Shown here in pieces: positions 16,856 through 25,355 of a stretch of 64,000 bases of DNA (positions are counted from its first letter, which is position 1; every line of letters begins with the position of its first letter). This DNA comes from Clostridium_AM sp900759715 (GTDB lineage Bacteria; Bacillota; Clostridia; Clostridiales; Clostridiaceae). A program made the position numbers and the translations under genes. The DNA lies in contig CAAEXF010000124.1 of the NCBI GenBank assembly GCA_900759715.1, positions 3,632-67,631 of the forward strand. Reading direction: 5' to 3'. Under the pieces are notes generated by a model. It was not told where the DNA came from and did no database searches. It saw only the letters and a program-made list of their open reading frames with translations.

Positions 16856-17911
16856 ATGAAAATAACTAGCAATGTCAACTTGAATTCAAATATTATCAAC
16901 AATATCAATGATAATAAGAATAAAGATAATATGGTGGAAAATTCCAATACAGGTTCAGATATACAAATTGCTAACATGAAAGAAGCTAAAGACAAATATG
17001 AATCTTCAATTGTTAATGCTGTGGGAGATTCTTCAGAGGTTGCATCTAAAGAAAGAGAGACGACTAAGAGTTCCATAGGAGGATTTTTTAAATCAGTAGC
17101 TGATAAATTTTCTTTTGTAGCTAATGAGGCTTCAAGATTTGTTAAGACGGCAGTTTCTGTAGGTGAAAGTGTTATTAAAACAGTAAAGGCGGTTTCAAGT
17201 GTTGTTGTTGATACTGCTAAGGTTGTGGCAACAACCATAAAAGACGTGTCAGAGTCAGTGTCTAAAAAAGTAAAAGATACTGCATCACAAATAGCTAGTA
17301 CATTTAAGCAAGTAAAAACTACTGCCGCCGATTTGAAAAAAGCAGCTGAAGATGCTAAAAATTCGGCAACATCTCTAATAGATACAACAGTAAAGACAGC
17401 TGTTTCAGTAAAGAACGATGTTAAGGAAGTAGTAGGAAAAATTGGAACATCAGTGGATGGAATTAAGGCTGAGTGGAACAATCCCAATGATGGCATTATA
17501 AATAAAGTAGTTCAAACTGGTGGAATAGTTAAAGATGGAATAGAATCCATAAAAGAACCAATAAAAGAAATAGGAAATACAGCTTCAAAAGGATATGATG
17601 AAATTAAGAAGAATTACAATGACATAAAGAATAATATTGAAACTTCACTGTCTTTAATTCAAGAAGTTAAAAAGGCAGTTGTATCAGTTAGCAAGAATGT
17701 AATTGATACAGCAGAAACAGTTATAACTGAAGTTAAAGATGCAAGCAAAATTGTATTTGATAACATAAAAAATGCTTCAGCTAATATAAAGAACATAGTT
17801 AAAGATGGATATGATGAAATTAATGAAACTATACAAAATGCACGTAATGAGTATGGAAAAGATAAGAATAGCCTAGAAAATAACAATGGCATGACACCTG
17901 TATTAGCTTAA
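16856..17911 (+). CDS. Long amphipathic helical (apolipoprotein/phasin-like) protein
   Basis: A 351-residue low-complexity protein, rich in Lys, Val, Ala, Ser and Thr and poor in aromatics. After a polar Asn-rich N-terminus, residues about 60-340 are continuous amphipathic helix with an irregular 11-residue-type repeat (VVDTAKVVATTIKDVSESV, TASQIASTFKQVKTTAADL, TVKTAVSVKNDVKEVVGKIG). The pattern recalls apolipoproteins, LEA proteins and phasins, which cover lipid or polymer surfaces. No Cys, no signal peptide and no transmembrane helix. Its partner is probably the CBM48-type protein upstream. The stop codon is followed at once by copy A of the dispersed repeat. The function is unproven. Confidence 0.6.
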   Translation: MKITSNVNLNSNIINNINDNKNKDNMVENSNTGSDIQIANMKEAKDKYESSIVNAVGDSSEVASKERETTKSSIGGFFKSVADKFSFVANEASRFVKTAVSVGESVIKTVKAVSSVVVDTAKVVATTIKDVSESVSKKVKDTASQIASTFKQVKTTAADLKKAAEDAKNSATSLIDTTVKTAVSVKNDVKEVVGKIGTSVDGIKAEWNNPNDGIINKVVQTGGIVKDGIESIKEPIKEIGNTASKGYDEIKKNYNDIKNNIETSLSLIQEVKKAVVSVSKNVIDTAETVITEVKDASKIVFDNIKNASANIKNIVKDGYDEINETIQNARNEYGKDKNSLENNNGMTPVLA

Positions 17912-18140
17912 AGAGTTTTATCCGATGACTACCCGCTCTAATACTACCTCGCACTCTGTGAAAGCGACTATCACCAAATCACAGATTTGGGATATCTGCT
18001 TTTCTCAAAGAGGGAGTAAAGAGCGGCTAGTCCCTGGATTCGTTCAACTAAGAATCAGGTGGGGGTTAAATGCCTAAATGGCATTTAACGGGCAAAGCCC
18101 AGGGTCGTAGACGAAACCCCATCTGGTTCAAGTTTCCACT
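17912..18140 (+). repeat. Dispersed structured repeat, copy A
   Basis: About 230 bp. Starts AGTTTTATCCGATGACTACC. Two nested stem systems: CCGCTC pairs with GAGCGG, and CCAAATC with GATTTGG inside it; a second hairpin region contains TTAAATGCC/GGCATTTAA. It shares long stretches with 40864-41102 and, inverted, with 62608-62799 and 63810-64000. The 3' end is the most diverged of the four. No coding content. It fills most of the gap 17912-18323. Confidence 0.85.
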
Positions 18141-18220
18141 TCATATCAGTAGCTTTTAAGTAACTATAATTTTTTACATATAACTTGTCTATTTACAATA
18201 TATTAACAATGTATCTATAA

Positions 18221-18256
18221 AGTTGTCACTAAGCTGTCACAAATCGTGGATATGAT
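18221..18256 (+). promoter_or_regulatory. Promoter with 11-bp direct repeats
   Basis: AGTTGTCACTA and AGCTGTCACAA (18221-18242) are direct repeats one helical turn apart, followed by TATGATATATAT. This is the layout of an OmpR-type activator site in front of the gene at 18324. Confidence 0.5.
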
Positions 18257-18323
18257 ATATATAAGTTAATTATTAAATTCCATCAAACATCAAAATTCAA
18301 TTTAACTTTTGGAGGTCGTTAAA

Positions 18324-19052
18324 ATGGTAAAAAGAAATCTCAAAGTAATGGCGGCTTTAGCTCTTGTAGTATCATTAGGTTCAGAAGTTGTTACAGTTCA
18401 TGCAGCTGCACCATCTAATAATACAACAGCTAATAATTCAACTAAAATAGAACATAAGATAAAGAATAAAAAAGAAGGTGTTAATCCAATATATTCAATA
18501 TTAGAAAGTAAATTAGGATTTACAAAGGCACAAATACAAGATGCTGCTAAATCTGGGAAGACAGCCTTTGATTTAGCTAGTGAAAAAGGTGTTACTGCAG
18601 ATCAGCTTAAATCTATGATTGTTGATGCTCAATCTCAAAATATAGATCAGATGGTTAGTAAGGGTAAACTTACACAAGATAAAGCTAATACTATGAAGGC
18701 TAACTTAAAGACTAAGATGCAAAACTGGAATGGAAGTTTAAAGCAGGAAGAACATAAAGAAGGACGTTCTAACCCAATCTACTCAGTATTAGAAAGTAAA
18801 TTAGGATTTACAAAGGCACAAATACAAGATGCTGCAAAGTCTGGAAAGACAGCCTTTGATTTAGCTAGCCAAAAAGGTGTTACTGCAGATCAGCTTAGAT
18901 CTATGATTGTTGATGCTCAATCACAAAATATAGATCAGATGGTTAGCAAGGGTAAGCTTACACAAGATAAAGCTAATACTATGAAAGCTAACTTAAAAAC
19001 TAAGATGCAAAACTGGAATGGAAGTTTAGAGCATAAAAAGGATGTAAAATAA
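18324..19052 (+). CDS. Secreted protein with two near-identical 96-residue DUF2680-like repeats
   Basis: A 242-residue protein; ATG 18324 has GGAGG 8 nt upstream. Residues 1-28 are a signal peptide (MVKRNLKVMAALALVV, cut after VHA). The mature part consists of two copies of one unit (ILESKLGFTKAQIQDAAKSG, AFDLASEKGVTADQLKSMIV, KLTQDKANTMKANLKTKM). The unit resembles DUF2680-type helical repeats in clostridial exported proteins, where a 'GFTxAQIQDAAKSGKT' helix is followed by a 'KGVTADQL' helix. The copies are almost identical at DNA level with a 288-bp period (from 18483 and 18771), so the duplication is recent. The function is unknown; it is expected outside the cell. Terminator at 19066. 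Confidence 0.8.
   Translation: MVKRNLKVMAALALVVSLGSEVVTVHAAAPSNNTTANNSTKIEHKIKNKKEGVNPIYSILESKLGFTKAQIQDAAKSGKTAFDLASEKGVTADQLKSMIVDAQSQNIDQMVSKGKLTQDKANTMKANLKTKMQNWNGSLKQEEHKEGRSNPIYSVLESKLGFTKAQIQDAAKSGKTAFDLASQKGVTADQLRSMIVDAQSQNIDQMVSKGKLTQDKANTMKANLKTKMQNWNGSLEHKKDVK
18483..19035 (+). repeat. Tandem 288-bp duplication inside the DUF2680-like gene
   Basis: Unit 1 starts at 18483 and unit 2 at 18771; most differences are synonymous or confined to the linker (KQEEHKEGRS). Confidence 0.9.
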
Positions 19053-19065
19053 ATTAGTATAAGTA

Positions 19066-19114
19066 ATAAACTCAAAAGAGGACCTATTAATAGGCCCTCT
19101 TTTGAGTTTATTTT
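19066..19114 (+). terminator. Intrinsic terminator
   Basis: ATAAACTCAAAAGAGG pairs with CCTCTTTTGAGTTTAT around a short inner stem, followed by TTTG. Confidence 0.85.
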
Positions 19115-19121
19115 GATTATA

Positions 19122-19290
19122 GGGTTATAAGTCCGAAAGTTAACTTATACCCCGGGCTATGTTTCCAAGCTTCAGTCCGTTAAAAACTTTTAGTCAGTCT
19201 AAAGCGTGTGTTTTAGACGACCTAAATCCTCAAGTCTAACCTTCCAGCCAAAACCTTTATTATCTCAAGGTCCTCTTATATGGAGTCGAA
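19122..19290. other. Intergenic stretch with possible mobile-element remnant
   Basis: It starts with the near-palindrome GGTTATAAGTCCGAAAGTTA / ACTTATACC (19123-19152). Part of it recurs inverted at 7701-7724. The following 130 bp are less A+T-rich than the surroundings and hold no reading frame. The remainder of the 513-bp gap to 19565 shows nothing else except the AGGAGG at 19531. Confidence 0.35.
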
Positions 19291-19565
19291 AAAACTCTTG
19301 AATTGATTTATAATAAAGAATAAAATAAAATTATGGGAAAATGTGTAGAATAAGTGAATTCAGAAACCAATTTTATACAATCTAAAGAATTTTCACATTC
19401 CTTTCTAATAGTAGATACGTCCCCGGATTCTAGCAAAAGTACTTGCTTTTGCGGAATGTCTAAGTGTTCCAAAAATCTTTTGTTTCACTTTAGCTATAGT
19501 CAAATGAAAGTGCAGAAAAAGTAGAAAACAAGGAGGAAGAAATTATAAATAATTCAAAATATCAA

Positions 19566-22097
19566 ATGAAAAATACTGTAGTAAACAAATATAAATTAAT
19601 TTATATGCCGTTGCTCATCGGATTGCTCGCCATCCTTACAATAAGTACAATTAGTTATTATAAAAGTAAAAATTTGATGTTAGAACAGATGAAACAAAAT
19701 GGAGTAAGCCTTGCTAAGCAAGCTATTCTACAGGTGGAAGAAAATGCTATTTCATTAGAAATTATTAATAAAATGATAGAAGAAAAAATTAGAGTAGTTG
19801 GAAAAGTTGCAATGATGGATCAAAAAAATTTAAGTAATGATTTATTGAAAAAAATCGCAAAGGATCTAGGGGTAGATGAAATATACTGGTATTCCCCAGA
19901 AGGTATGATTATTTATTCAAATATTGATGCCTATTTAGGTTGGAAAGCATTAAAAAGCCATCCTGTAGAAAACTTTAGAATAAGTGGAAAAAATGAATTA
20001 ATGGAAGAAATAAGGAAGGATACAGAATCAGATAATTATAATAAGTATGGATACTTAAGAAATGCTGATGGTAGTTTTATCCAAATAGGTATAAGAGCCA
20101 ATGAAGTGGAAAGCCTCACACGTAAGTTTAACAATCAAGCCTTAGTTGAAAAATTGGGCCAAGAAGAAAATGTTGTTCATGTGTTTTGTGTTGATAAAAA
20201 TTTAAAAACTATTGCAGATTCAAATATAAAAGATGTAGGCACTGTATATGATAAGAATAAAGAGAAAGAAATGCAAGAGGCATTAGAGGGGAAGATCCCT
20301 ACGAAAGACACCTATTACGAAAAAGTAGATACAAAAGCGTTAACAATATATGTTCCTGTGACTCAGAATGGAGAAATCAGTAATGTTCTCGTACTAAGCC
20401 TTTCTACTGAAAAAGTTCATTACTCCATTTATATGCTTTTTATAAAGTGTTCTATTATAGCTATTATTATGATTTTGATGCTTTTATGGGTTAAAAATAA
20501 AAATATTATAAAGCCAGTAAAACGATTGGATCAATACATTAATCAAATTGATATAGAAAAAAATATAAAATATAGACTACCTTTAGTAGAAGGTGATACT
20601 TTTTTCGGAATAGCTTCCTCCATAAACGGCATATTGGATAAGACATCTAGCTATTTTTATCAACTAAAAGAACATCAAGAAGAATTGGAGGCCTCAAACG
20701 AAGAAATATCAGCAGCATATCAGCAATTAGCAGCATCAGAGGAAGAGCTGAGAGCTCAATATGATGAAATACAAAGCTATACAGAAAAATTAGAAGATTT
20801 AAAGGAAAAATTAGAGCACATTGCTTACCATGATTCTTTAACGAACCTACCGAATCGAAGAAAGTTCATAGAAAAACTAGAAGAAGAGATAAGTAAAGAT
20901 AAATCTGGTGCGGTGATGCTGCTAGATCTTGATAACTTCAAAGGAATTAATGATACCTTAGGTCATAGCTATGGCGATAAGGTATTAATAAAAGTGGCGG
21001 AGGAGCTTGAGAATATCAAAGATGAAAAAATGATTGTATCAAGATTTGGTGGAGATGAATTTTTTGCTTTAATCGAAGGCGAAAAGGATATTGCTATAAT
21101 AAAAAATTATGCCAAGAAGATAACAAATATATTTAAAAATAAGCTAACAATTGAAGGTGAGGAAACCTATATAAGTTGTAGTATGGGAATTACGCTATAT
21201 CCTTTTGATAGCAATGAAGTTAGTCAATTGCTTATGAATGCAGATATGGCTATGTATAAAGTGAAGAATACAGGAAAAAATAACTATATGTTTTTTAACG
21301 AAGAAATGACAGAAAAATTACAGGAAAAGCTTAAAGTAGAATGGATTTTGAGAGAGTCTATAAAAAAAGATGAATTGAAATTATTATATCAGCCACAGGT
21401 ATGTACCTTTACAGGAAGAGTTATAGGCTTTGAAGCTCTTTTAAGACTAAAAAATAGCTCTATCTCCCCGGGACAGTTTATACCAGTAGCAGAGGAAACG
21501 GGGATAATTATAGAAATTGGAAGATGGATAACGAAAGAGGCAATCAAGCAAATAAGTATATGGGAAAAGAAGGGGCTGGATATAAAGCCTATCGCTATTA
21601 ATTTTTCTGCAAAACAATTAAATGACTTAAATTATATAGAGTTTCTAGAAAATGAATTAAAAGAAGCGAAGGTAGAAGCTAAGTATATAGATATAGAAAT
21701 TACGGAAAGTATATTTTTAGAAAGAAAAGAAGAAACCATAGCATTTATTAATCAATTAAAGGCATTAGGGGTAAAAATTGCACTAGATGACTTTGGTACA
21801 GGTTATTCCTCCCTCAGTTATTTAACCTTTCTACCAGTAGATAAAATAAAGTTAGACAAGTCCTTAAATGATAAGTTTTTACAATTAGAAAACGTAAAAG
21901 TAATGGACAGTTTAGTTTCTCTTGCCAACAGCTTAAATCTAGAAGTAGTAGCAGAAGGCATAGAGGATGTAGTACAATATGAATGTCTAAAAGTAGCTGG
22001 TTGCAACTATATTCAGGGATATCTCTTTAGCAAACCATTAGAGGCTGAGGAAGTAGAAAAAATATATCATGTTAATTTTTTAGACAAGATTCATTGA
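19566..22097 (+). CDS. Membrane GGDEF-EAL protein (c-di-GMP turnover)
   Basis: About 843 residues. Membrane helix near 10-32, external sensor (Cache-like) about 35-285, second helix about 287-307, HAMP-like linker, a Glu-rich coiled coil (EELEASNEEISAAYQQLAAS), then GGDEF (DSLTNLPNRR, RFGGDEFFAL) and EAL (GFEALLRL, EITES, DDFGTGYSSL, EGIE, QGYLFSKPL). Both active sites are intact, so it could make and degrade cyclic di-GMP in response to an external signal. Start problem: AGGAGG (19531-19536) lies 30 nt before ATG 19566, but 5 nt before an in-frame ATT (19542) and 8 nt before ATA (19545). A non-AUG start adding 7-8 residues is possible. Confidence 0.9.
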   Translation: MKNTVVNKYKLIYMPLLIGLLAILTISTISYYKSKNLMLEQMKQNGVSLAKQAILQVEENAISLEIINKMIEEKIRVVGKVAMMDQKNLSNDLLKKIAKDLGVDEIYWYSPEGMIIYSNIDAYLGWKALKSHPVENFRISGKNELMEEIRKDTESDNYNKYGYLRNADGSFIQIGIRANEVESLTRKFNNQALVEKLGQEENVVHVFCVDKNLKTIADSNIKDVGTVYDKNKEKEMQEALEGKIPTKDTYYEKVDTKALTIYVPVTQNGEISNVLVLSLSTEKVHYSIYMLFIKCSIIAIIMILMLLWVKNKNIIKPVKRLDQYINQIDIEKNIKYRLPLVEGDTFFGIASSINGILDKTSSYFYQLKEHQEELEASNEEISAAYQQLAASEEELRAQYDEIQSYTEKLEDLKEKLEHIAYHDSLTNLPNRRKFIEKLEEEISKDKSGAVMLLDLDNFKGINDTLGHSYGDKVLIKVAEELENIKDEKMIVSRFGGDEFFALIEGEKDIAIIKNYAKKITNIFKNKLTIEGEETYISCSMGITLYPFDSNEVSQLLMNADMAMYKVKNTGKNNYMFFNEEMTEKLQEKLKVEWILRESIKKDELKLLYQPQVCTFTGRVIGFEALLRLKNSSISPGQFIPVAEETGIIIEIGRWITKEAIKQISIWEKKGLDIKPIAINFSAKQLNDLNYIEFLENELKEAKVEAKYIDIEITESIFLERKEETIAFINQLKALGVKIALDDFGTGYSSLSYLTFLPVDKIKLDKSLNDKFLQLENVKVMDSLVSLANSLNLEVVAEGIEDVVQYECLKVAGCNYIQGYLFSKPLEAEEVEKIYHVNFLDKIH

Positions 22098-22125
22098 TTT
22101 TTCGAAGAAAGAGAAGTAATAAAAT

Positions 22126-22950
22126 ATGAGATTAGATAAATTTTTAGCAGAATCATCCATTGGAAGAAGGAAAATGGTTAGGACTTATATCAAAGAAGGT
22201 ATGGTGAAGGTAAATGGAGAGGTGATAACAGAACCTGCAATAGAAATTAAAGAGAGTTCTGATATTATTGAGTATCTTGGTAAAGTAGTCGCTTATACTG
22301 GAAAAGTATATTATATGTTTAATAAACCTGCTGGCTGCATTACTGCAAGAAAGGATACAGTTAATAAAACAGTATTTAATTTTTTTGATGATGTTAACAT
22401 GGATGGAGTATTTCATGTTGGAAGATTAGACAAAGATACAGAAGGATTATTGTTACTTACCAATGATGGTGAATTTGAACATCAATTAATGTACCCACAA
22501 AAGCATGTTGAAAAAACTTATTTTTTCTGGGCGTTAGGTTCTTTAGAGGCGGAAGATAGGAAGCAATTAGAGCAAGGAATTTACATCGGAAAAGGTGAAA
22601 TACTAACGAAACCTGCAAAAATAGAAGTGCAAAAATGTGGAATGTATAAAGACTTTAAACATGAAATCCCTATAGATAATCTATATAATATAGATTCAAA
22701 CCATTATAACCAGCCCGTTGTTTCTGGATATCTTACTATTTCAGAGGGACGTAAGCATCAAGTTAAACGTATGTTAAAGGCAGTAGGTTGTTATGTGGTG
22801 TATTTAAAGAGGGTTTCCATTTGCGGGCTGATGCTAGATGAATCACTAGAAAAAGGTCAGTATCGATTCTTGACAGAAGTGGAAATTCAAAATCTATTGG
22901 GAGAATGTCACCAAGTAAAAATAAATAAATTTCAAACCCAGCAAGCTTAA
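22126..22950 (+). CDS. Pseudouridine synthase, RsuA/RluB/E/F family
   Basis: A 274-residue RNA-modifying enzyme. The N-terminal S4 RNA-binding domain is MRLDKFLAESSIGRRKMVRT to about residue 60; the catalytic domain has YYMFNKPAGCITARKD, then VGRLDKDTEGLLLLTNDGE with the catalytic Asp of the family, and SEGRKHQVKRMLKAVG near the C-terminus. It isomerises a uridine in 16S or 23S rRNA; the exact position cannot be told. It follows the GGDEF-EAL gene by 28 nt and has only a weak AGAG ribosome binding site. There is a hairpin at 23027, but its T-run is poor. Confidence 0.9.
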   Translation: MRLDKFLAESSIGRRKMVRTYIKEGMVKVNGEVITEPAIEIKESSDIIEYLGKVVAYTGKVYYMFNKPAGCITARKDTVNKTVFNFFDDVNMDGVFHVGRLDKDTEGLLLLTNDGEFEHQLMYPQKHVEKTYFFWALGSLEAEDRKQLEQGIYIGKGEILTKPAKIEVQKCGMYKDFKHEIPIDNLYNIDSNHYNQPVVSGYLTISEGRKHQVKRMLKAVGCYVVYLKRVSICGLMLDESLEKGQYRFLTEVEIQNLLGECHQVKINKFQTQQA

Positions 22951-23026
22951 GATATTTTACAACAGGCAGAGAATACATGCTTCCAATGACTATTTAACTC
23001 TCAAATAGTTTTAGGATAAAGCATTC

Positions 23027-23067
23027 AAGCCAGAATTTTAGTTCTTATGAATTTAAAATTCTGGCTT
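23027..23067 (+). terminator. Hairpin, possible weak terminator
   Basis: AAGCCAGAATTTTA pairs with TAAAATTCTGGCTT over 13 nt; only AATTTGAG follows, so termination is uncertain. Confidence 0.45.
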
Positions 23068-23124
23068 AATTTGAGTTGTATACAGAATATGGTATTATAT
23101 CAAAAAACTCTATGTAGCTTTGTT

Positions 23125-23580
23125 TTACTTTTGTTTATATAATCCAAAACCAGTTATAACTAATTTATCCCAATTGGTTTCTTCATCATTAATCCAACTA
23201 TATTCAATGTTAAGCTCTTTTAACCAGGCATTAAGGCCGCTGCTTTTTTTACTTACATTTGGCGATTGTCTTCCAAACTTTTCTTTTATTATTTGAAGCA
23301 ATTCTACTTGTTCTTCTTCTCCTAACTCTTTATTTAACATTTCTTCTATAACTTCATGGCATTCTGAATAGCATTTATGATCCTCAGTATATATTTCATT
23401 GGCTAATAATTGTCTTTTGTTATTTAAAGTCTCTCTTACCTCATTTATTTCTTCTATATTTGATAAGTACTTTTTAGCAATGTTCATAGCGGCAATCTCA
23501 TTATCTATTTTAATTATTGCCTTTTCTAATTTTTCATTTCTCATTTTAATATTCTCACTTTGCATTTTATATTTAGTCAC
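23125..23580 (-). CDS. Coiled-coil protein of unknown function
   Basis: A 151-residue cytoplasmic protein that I do not recognise. The first 100 residues are charged helix (NEKLEKAIIKIDNEIAAM, EIYTEDHKCYSECHEVIEEM), the last 45 are less regular and end in WDKLVITGFGLYKQK. The start is uncertain: GTG at 23580 begins the longest frame, and ATG codons at 23565 and about 23544 are alternatives; none has a strong ribosome binding site. It could be a remnant or a lineage-specific gene. Confidence 0.5.
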   Translation of the reverse strand: MTKYKMQSENIKMRNEKLEKAIIKIDNEIAAMNIAKKYLSNIEEINEVRETLNNKRQLLANEIYTEDHKCYSECHEVIEEMLNKELGEEEQVELLQIIKEKFGRQSPNVSKKSSGLNAWLKELNIEYSWINDEETNWDKLVITGFGLYKQK

Positions 23581-23757
23581 TAATCAATGACAATAAGCAA
23601 TTATATCATTAAATTAGTTATCATACAAAATTTTATATAAAAATTGTAATAAGAAAGCTTCATTTATTAAAATTGTTAGTATTCCTAACTTATTGCATAT
23701 GATTTTGTGGCTTACCATAGATTGCAAGGAGTTTGAAAAATAAGTTTGTAAAAGGAT

Positions 23758-23803
23758 AGAAACCAGAGTACCTAAATTAATATTATAGGTAATCTGGTTT
23801 CTG
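23758..23803 (-). terminator. Hairpin downstream of the carboxyethylornithine synthase gene
   Basis: GAAACCAGAGTACCT pairs with AGGTAATCTGGTTTC around 13 nt, with one mismatch. On the minus strand it is followed by TATCCTTTTAC. Confidence 0.6.
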
Positions 23804-23817
23804 TTTTGTTAGGTATT

Positions 23818-24753
23818 CTATTTGATTACTAAGTCTTTAAATATTTTAACGTCTTCTTTATAAACATTTTCGCTAAAAGCTTTACTTATTTTTGAACTGA
23901 CCTGCCTAAATAAAATTGAAGGTGAATTATTTACTACATAATAGTAAACGTCATCTTTTTTATATATTGGGTCATCTATTGAAGTGTTTACACTTCCTTC
24001 GATTGCTTTACCTGCATTTGCAGAAGCATCAATTATTAAACAATTTTTCTTTAATTTTTTTTGTTGGTCTAGGGTTAATATGTGTAAACCAGCTTTATCT
24101 AACTCGATGCCGTTTATTATAATATCAAACTTATGAGAAGAACTTATAAATTGATCCATAGTTTTTCTGTAAAATAGCGTAATATTATTGCTAAATTTAG
24201 AAATAGCACAAAATGCTCCTTGAGATACATTCCCTGATCCTAGTATGGCAATGTTGGTATTGTTATCAGGAATATCACCAAAGTTAAGTAAAGCGTGTAG
24301 AGTAGAAGAATAACCAGCGATAAAACTGTTATCCTTTACGAAGTTTGGCGGAATCCAGTCTATTCTTTTAGCTGTGTCTTTGTAATAAACAGTAGGATGT
24401 ACGTTGTCTAGATCAACTATAATTAAATCTTTAATATTAGCTTGTTCTTCCATGAATTTTTTTCCGGAGCCAAATGGATGGGTCCAGCCAATGATCATAT
24501 GGTTTTTTCTTAAGTATTTATAATCTTGTTCACCAATGAGTTTTAGAGAAAATATCGCATCACAATTTAAAAAGATTTCTTCTCGAGATCCGATTTTACA
24601 GCCGACTGCTTCATAATCTTCATCGCTTATACCTAAACTCATTCCAAAATTATGTTCTACTATAAGTTCGTTATTAAAGTTATCTACATGTTCAGGCAAT
24701 AAAGCTACCCGTCTTTCACCGGGAAAGCTTGGAATGATAAGACCTAATTTCAT
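23818..24753 (-). CDS. ceo: N5-(carboxyethyl)ornithine synthase
   Basis: A 311-residue NADPH-dependent opine-type dehydrogenase that joins pyruvate to the side-chain amine of ornithine (or lysine). It belongs to the alanine-dehydrogenase/transhydrogenase N-domain fold. Throughout its length it follows the lactococcal enzyme as I remember it: FPGERRVALLP, IFSLKLI, IIGWTHPFGSGK, VDLDNVHPTVYY, NSFIAGYSSTLHALLNFG, LGSGNVSQGAFCAISKF, FYRKTM, NPSILFR-like NNSPSILFRQ, and family length 313. GGAGG stands 9 nt before the ATG. Single gene, with a hairpin at its 3' end and divergent from the thiamin cluster. The physiological role of the opine in this organism is unknown. Confidence 0.9.
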   Translation of the reverse strand: MKLGLIIPSFPGERRVALLPEHVDNFNNELIVEHNFGMSLGISDEDYEAVGCKIGSREEIFLNCDAIFSLKLIGEQDYKYLRKNHMIIGWTHPFGSGKKFMEEQANIKDLIIVDLDNVHPTVYYKDTAKRIDWIPPNFVKDNSFIAGYSSTLHALLNFGDIPDNNTNIAILGSGNVSQGAFCAISKFSNNITLFYRKTMDQFISSSHKFDIIINGIELDKAGLHILTLDQQKKLKKNCLIIDASANAGKAIEGSVNTSIDDPIYKKDDVYYYVVNNSPSILFRQVSSKISKAFSENVYKEDVKIFKDLVIK

Positions 24754-24998
24754 ATTTTTATACCTCCATCTTAATTTAGTGAAAATTTCAATCGAATTTT
24801 TGTCATGAAATTTATATTTTACTTGGATTCTTACAACTTTTTAAGGATTAATAGATTCACATAGTCAATCTTTTACTTATGACCAAAAGATTGTTTATTG
24901 CTTATAGATTAGATTTTATCGCTTCACTGATAGAAGAAGTGTTCTTTTGATATCTATAAATGAATTTTTGTATAGGTTATATACCATAAATTTGAATC

Positions 24999-25028
24999 TA
25001 ACAACTTAATTATAATATAAAGTTGTTA
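24999..25028. promoter_or_regulatory. Dyad in the ceo-thiW divergent region
   Basis: TAACAACTT (24999-25007) and AAGTTGTTA (25020-25028), 12-nt spacer: a possible repressor site. The rest of 24754-25090 shows nothing definite. Confidence 0.35.
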
Positions 25029-25093
25029 CTTTGTAAAGAAAGCTCTATTTCTGTAAGTACAAAGGAACATAACTATAGTATTTACAGGTTATG

Positions 25094-25122
25094 TTGAACT
25101 TAACCAAAACATATGATATAAT
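25094..25122 (+). promoter_or_regulatory. Promoter of the thiW-thiM leader
   Basis: TTGAAC, 17-nt spacer, TATAAT (25117-25122), about 10 bp before the TPP aptamer. Confidence 0.75.
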
Positions 25123-25130
25123 TTTACTGA

Positions 25131-25292
25131 AAAGGGGAGCTTGGGCTGCAGGCTGAGAGGAAGTTTATACTTCGACCCATAACTTGATTCGGATAATGCC
25201 GACGTAAGGAAATATTTTAGTTATACTGTTTAATTATATTTGTTATGAGTATAAATGGGATACGCCTTATTCGGTGTATTCCATTTTTTATT
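25131..25292 (+). promoter_or_regulatory. TPP riboswitch with terminator
   Basis: The aptamer (25131-25214) has the THI-box landmarks in order: GGGGAGC, GGCTGAGAGG, CGACCC, TTGATTCGGATAATGCCGAC and GTAAGGAAA. The terminator GGGATACGCC/GGTGTATTCC (25257-25282) with a T-run follows about 43 nt later. Thiamin pyrophosphate binding should favour termination and lower thiW-thiM expression. Confidence 0.93.
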
Positions 25293-25355
25293 GTGCTTCA
25301 AGGAGCAATTCTTGATAAGCGGAGGGGGAGCGCCCTGCGCTTTATGGCAAAGTAC

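Noticed and set aside
16822..17496. A 224-codon minus-strand frame opposite the helical protein
   Set aside because: A shadow of the low-complexity plus-strand gene; the plus strand has the ribosome binding site and start.
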